Positions 61,111 to 64,000 of a stretch of 64,000 nucleotides of DNA are shown here, piece by piece. Under the pieces are notes generated by a model that was not told the DNA's origin, did not search any database, and saw only the letters and a list, made by a program, of their open reading frames with translations. Position numbers and translations under genes: made by a program. Position 1 is the first letter of the stretch. Each line of letters starts with the position of its first letter. This DNA is from CAYZJR01 sp964503045 (GTDB taxonomy: Bacteria; Cyanobacteriota; Vampirovibrionia; Obscuribacterales; Obscuribacteraceae), in the NCBI GenBank assembly GCA_964503045.1, contig CAZCZI010000021.1:35112-99111 (forward strand), read 5' to 3'.

Positions 61111-61989
61111 ATGAGACCCAGGAGTTTTCGGCTCTATTCTTTGATTTTCACGCTGATGTTCGCATCGGCGATGATGGCACCTCCTGGCGCCGAGTCTCAA
61201 ACGCGGAAGCTGCCCAAGGCAGGCTTTCCTGTGATTTTGAGGCCGCAAGCGGGGGAGCCCGACAGTTTGCCGTCGTCAATGGGTGTGCACCTGACGCCCG
61301 GCGAAAGCAGAACTCCTTCCAACGTGGCACACCCATACAATCCTGGTGAACCCTCTCTCAACATGTCTCTTGTTAGGTGGGAACCCAAAAAAATGCCGCT
61401 CAAAATCTGGATTAGTCCGGGGTTGAAGCTTCCTGATGTTCCATTCAATGAGATTCAAAACACCAGAGTAGACATGGTTTTTGAGATGTTACGCTCGTCT
61501 GAGAATCCATTTCTGGGTGTCGGTCAGGCGCCAGGTTGGGTTGAAGAAACCAACTATCAGGTAGCTGCTGGAATCGAGCAATGGCGGCGGTTTGAGAGCG
61601 AGGGACTGTTTAGTTTTGGATTTGTTGAAGACCCGAGAGACGCTCACATTCTTGTGTTTTACACCGATGCATTCAAGGACGCGGCAGGTCCTGGAGGCAT
61701 AAATGTAGGCGGAATCACGTCTGCACAGATTTATCCGCTGGCGCAGGCGCAGCAAATCAAGATTGCGCAGAAGCCGGTGATTATCGAACTCGCGCTGTCC
61801 ATCAATCATACGCCGGAGAGGCTGCGTGCATCATCAGCACATGAATTTGGGCATGCCCTGGGAATCAAGGCGCACAGCCCATATCGCGACGACATCATGT
61901 ACGTCGACAGAGTTGTCGAAGATCTTTCTCCGGCAGATATAGCAACGATTCGCAAGCTTTACCACAGCACGCCGGGATATGTGATGTAG
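61111..61989 (+). CDS. secreted metzincin-type zinc metalloprotease
   Basis: A 292-residue protein with a signal peptide (core LIFTLMFASAMMAPPGA, about residues 11-28) and a matrixin-like fold. The zinc site is SAHEFGHALGIKAHS, a full HExxHxxGxxH motif, and DDIMYVD follows as the Met-turn. The N-terminal part has a Pro/Gly/Ser stretch and beta strands (MPLKIWISPGLKLP). No pro-domain Cys switch is evident. It is probably active outside the cytoplasm on unknown substrates. The ATG is preceded by a weak GGGA. Confidence 0.9.
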   Translation: MRPRSFRLYSLIFTLMFASAMMAPPGAESQTRKLPKAGFPVILRPQAGEPDSLPSSMGVHLTPGESRTPSNVAHPYNPGEPSLNMSLVRWEPKKMPLKIWISPGLKLPDVPFNEIQNTRVDMVFEMLRSSENPFLGVGQAPGWVEETNYQVAAGIEQWRRFESEGLFSFGFVEDPRDAHILVFYTDAFKDAAGPGGINVGGITSAQIYPLAQAQQIKIAQKPVIIELALSINHTPERLRASSAHEFGHALGIKAHSPYRDDIMYVDRVVEDLSPADIATIRKLYHSTPGYVM

Positions 61990-62182
61990 TTTTTTCATAC
62001 GTCTTTGCCACTTTGAGCGGTGAGCAGAAATTGATATATCTGATGCGCGGCTGTTTGTATGTTCAATCGAGATGCGCTTGTGGTCAGGGTCTTGCAATTG
62101 TCCTAAGAGTAGGATAGGTTCTAGATGAACATTTAGATCCTTCACGTGCAGAGCGCTGCACGCCGAAAAGCGGAAATCGAGA

Positions 62183-64000
62183 TTGAAAAAACTGGCAGCG
62201 CTGACAATAGGTCTGGTGCTATGTGCAGAATCGAGTATTGCTGCACCGGCTAAGCAATCCATCGCTACCGCCGGCGGTTTGACTGTGCCACCACCTGCGG
62301 TTTCTGCCACAACCAGCGCGTCGCGCGCGACCGCGGCGAAGGCTGTTTCGCGTACACAATTGAGGCGCAAAGCCAAGGCTGCTTATCCGCGCACACATTT
62401 GGAACGTGCAAAATACTTTAAGCAAAAGGGCAATCTCAATTCAGCGTTGGTCGAGTATTTGCGGGCGACGCAGGAAAATCCTCGCTTAACGTCGGCGTAT
62501 TACGAACAGGCAGTCATCTTCAGGCAGAGGGGATTTAGAAAATTAGCCGAGTCCGCACTCGAACGCGCGCTTGCAGTAAACAAGGACTACCAACAAGCAA
62601 GAATACTTTTGGCTACTGTTCGTCTCGAACAGGGAAATTTCGGCGGTGCAGTTGAAGAGTTGAGCCGTTCGCTAGGCTTGACGGCACCAACGATAAGCAC
62701 GATTTCTCGGCCGCCGAAGAGCGAAGACGATATCGCGGCAAAGGCGACGGCTGCTGTGGAAAGCGCGTCGGCAAGCGTTCTGCAGTCTCTTCACGAGTGC
62801 TTGCCTTTGCCTGAAAGCAGTGAAAGCGAAGTACCCGCGAAGAAAACAGAAAGTAGCAAGGAGAATCATTCGAGTGATGCCGCGAATTCGAATGACGACG
62901 ATGATTCGCACGTCTTGCAGTCTGAGCAAAACAAACAAGATGACCCATTCTTCAGCATTCAAGTACGTTTGCCGAACCCGTTGAAGATGTTTCACTGGTT
63001 GTCGGAAGATGCGAAAGACAAGCGAAAACCCAAGAGAAAGACGAGGGAAGAGAGCTCTGTAAGCTCTAAGAAGAGTTCAGAAGAAGAAAAGGAAACTGAG
63101 CACAAGGAAATTAAAAAGCGAAAAGCACGAAGCTGGTTGACCAGGTTTATGCAAGTGCCGGAGCAGCCGGAAGAGACATCTACTTCTCCAGAACAGGTTT
63201 CGGAGAAACGCACAGAAAAGACTGCGCAGAAAAACGAAGGCGAAGTTCCACAAGAAAAAATTGCGGTAAAAGAGGCTATGCAGACCGAGGAGCCGTCGCA
63301 AAAGACCGCACCTGCTGCGGAAGAGAAATCAGAACAAGCGCTTAGCCAAGCGCAAGAAAAAGCTCGCGACGGTTGGTCGCAAGACGATCAATCGAAGGTG
63401 ACGGTCGCAACGACAATTGCAATGGCTGATGCGCAGTCGGGTTTTGCTGACACCATTGTCGCTGCACCGCAACTCGCTGAAAAACCGTGGAATCTTCCAC
63501 TGCCGAATTTCACTGCAACCGGATTTTTTGCCGCATTCAATCGACTTTGCTCAAATGTGGCAATGCCGACTGCACCTGAGAAGAAGGCGCCGGCAGAGCC
63601 TGAAGACGAGTGGATGAAACGGCTGCGATATCTCAATGACAATGGCACCGCAACGCTTAAAGACGGCGAGGCGTTCATGTTTTCCGAAGAAACCGGAGAA
63701 GCTGTTCTTATTCTTGCAAGCGGAAAACGAATTCAACGAATCATCGCGCAACCCCAAGATGCGCAGGAAGTCTTGAAGTTGAGAAGACCTGATGTTTTGA
63801 TTCCGCAAGAACTCATGTACAACCTCTCGCTTCTCGGCAGGCTGATGCCGAAAGAAGCAACCGAGCAAAGGGCTCCGACGGTGCCGCAGCCACCAATGCA
63901 AATTCAGACTCCGGACATCGAAAAACCATTTTCGCGAGGAGAAATGCTAGGCAAGCGTGAAGGTATCTTTGATTGGTTCCGCGGAATCATGAAGCTCTAG
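62183..64000 (+). CDS. exported TPR protein with Lys/Glu-rich disordered region
   Basis: The 605-residue protein is complete, its TAG being the last three bases of the window. A signal sequence (LAALTIGLVLCAESSIAAPA) precedes about three TPR-like units (KYFKQKGNLNSALVEYLRATQENPRLTSAYYEQAVIF, residues 70-150). A long Ser/Glu/Lys-rich region (about residues 210-430) is predicted to be disordered. The last 130 residues are a compact segment (ATLKDGEAFMFSEETGEAVLILASGKRIQRIIA). The start is TTG 62183 behind GAGA. Function unknown; part of the TPR-rich secreted set seen elsewhere in the window. Confidence 0.88.
   Translation: MKKLAALTIGLVLCAESSIAAPAKQSIATAGGLTVPPPAVSATTSASRATAAKAVSRTQLRRKAKAAYPRTHLERAKYFKQKGNLNSALVEYLRATQENPRLTSAYYEQAVIFRQRGFRKLAESALERALAVNKDYQQARILLATVRLEQGNFGGAVEELSRSLGLTAPTISTISRPPKSEDDIAAKATAAVESASASVLQSLHECLPLPESSESEVPAKKTESSKENHSSDAANSNDDDDSHVLQSEQNKQDDPFFSIQVRLPNPLKMFHWLSEDAKDKRKPKRKTREESSVSSKKSSEEEKETEHKEIKKRKARSWLTRFMQVPEQPEETSTSPEQVSEKRTEKTAQKNEGEVPQEKIAVKEAMQTEEPSQKTAPAAEEKSEQALSQAQEKARDGWSQDDQSKVTVATTIAMADAQSGFADTIVAAPQLAEKPWNLPLPNFTATGFFAAFNRLCSNVAMPTAPEKKAPAEPEDEWMKRLRYLNDNGTATLKDGEAFMFSEETGEAVLILASGKRIQRIIAQPQDAQEVLKLRRPDVLIPQELMYNLSLLGRLMPKEATEQRAPTVPQPPMQIQTPDIEKPFSRGEMLGKREGIFDWFRGIMKL

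Overview
This window is about 64 kb of bacterial chromosome, roughly half G+C, containing 52 protein genes that I can support. I see no tRNA or rRNA gene, insertion sequence, phage gene or CRISPR array. The best guess at the source is an environmental bacterium of the Melainabacteria/Vampirovibrionia type (Obscuribacterales-like, the non-photosynthetic relatives of Cyanobacteria). This is an inference from gene style: many Ser/Thr kinase-fold proteins, long TPR proteins, a DUF4388-type protein, secreted repeat proteins and frequent TTG/GTG starts. No marker gene settles it. A run of exactly 100 N at 31854-31953 shows this is an assembly scaffold.

Layout. 0.2-7 kb: yebC, a secreted TPR protein, then the peptidoglycan and division cluster murD-ftsW-murG. 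7-11 kb: small unknown genes, a very acidic tandem-repeat protein and a kinesin-light-chain-like TPR protein. 11.3-18.6 kb: a phospho-signalling island. On the + strand are a membrane-anchored kinase-like protein and a small membrane protein. Convergent to them on the - strand are a pseudokinase, a kinase and a 1002-residue protein joining an FHA domain, a transglutaminase/EDR1-like region and a PI3/4-kinase-like C-terminus. 18.8-20.7 kb: gcvT and gcvH of the glycine cleavage system. 20.8-29.2 kb: mixed genes, including a HEAT-repeat protein, an MscS channel, an acyl-CoA dehydrogenase, a double aspartic-protease-fold protein with TPR repeats and a family 2 glycosyltransferase. 29.2-31.8 kb (- strand): ffh-rpsP-khpA and a small gene, with an unusually long out-of-frame rpsP/khpA overlap. 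32-41.3 kb: HD hydrolase, membrane proteins, thioredoxin-fold protein, glycogen phosphorylase, a secreted TIM-barrel-like protein and a metallo-beta-lactamase-fold protein. 41.4-48.3 kb: dnaK between two related proteins that end in degenerate GGDEF domains. 48.5-59.2 kb: a second signalling island with an APH-type kinase, an SGNH-like protein, a pseudokinase-TPR membrane protein, a MerR-vWA gene pair, an active kinase with leucine-rich repeats and an OmpR-type response regulator. 59.3-64 kb: secreted cyclophilin, nagB, a secreted metzincin-type protease and a TPR protein ending exactly at the window edge.

How the parts relate. Housekeeping functions (cell wall, one-carbon metabolism, protein targeting, protein folding, glycogen use) alternate with two accessory signalling islands. 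In each island active kinases sit beside kinase-fold proteins that have lost catalytic residues, and beside readers of protein state (FHA, vWA, TPR, LRR, HEAT). The strongest candidates for undescribed biology are the pseudokinase-kinase-FHA operon, the MerR-vWA/kinase-LRR divergent locus with its repeated Cys motif, and the paired degenerate-GGDEF proteins. Among non-coding features, a dispersed repeat built of 15-bp near-palindromic CGTGATCACG units follows three genes, and a small three-stem RNA candidate lies upstream of the metallo-beta-lactamase-fold gene.
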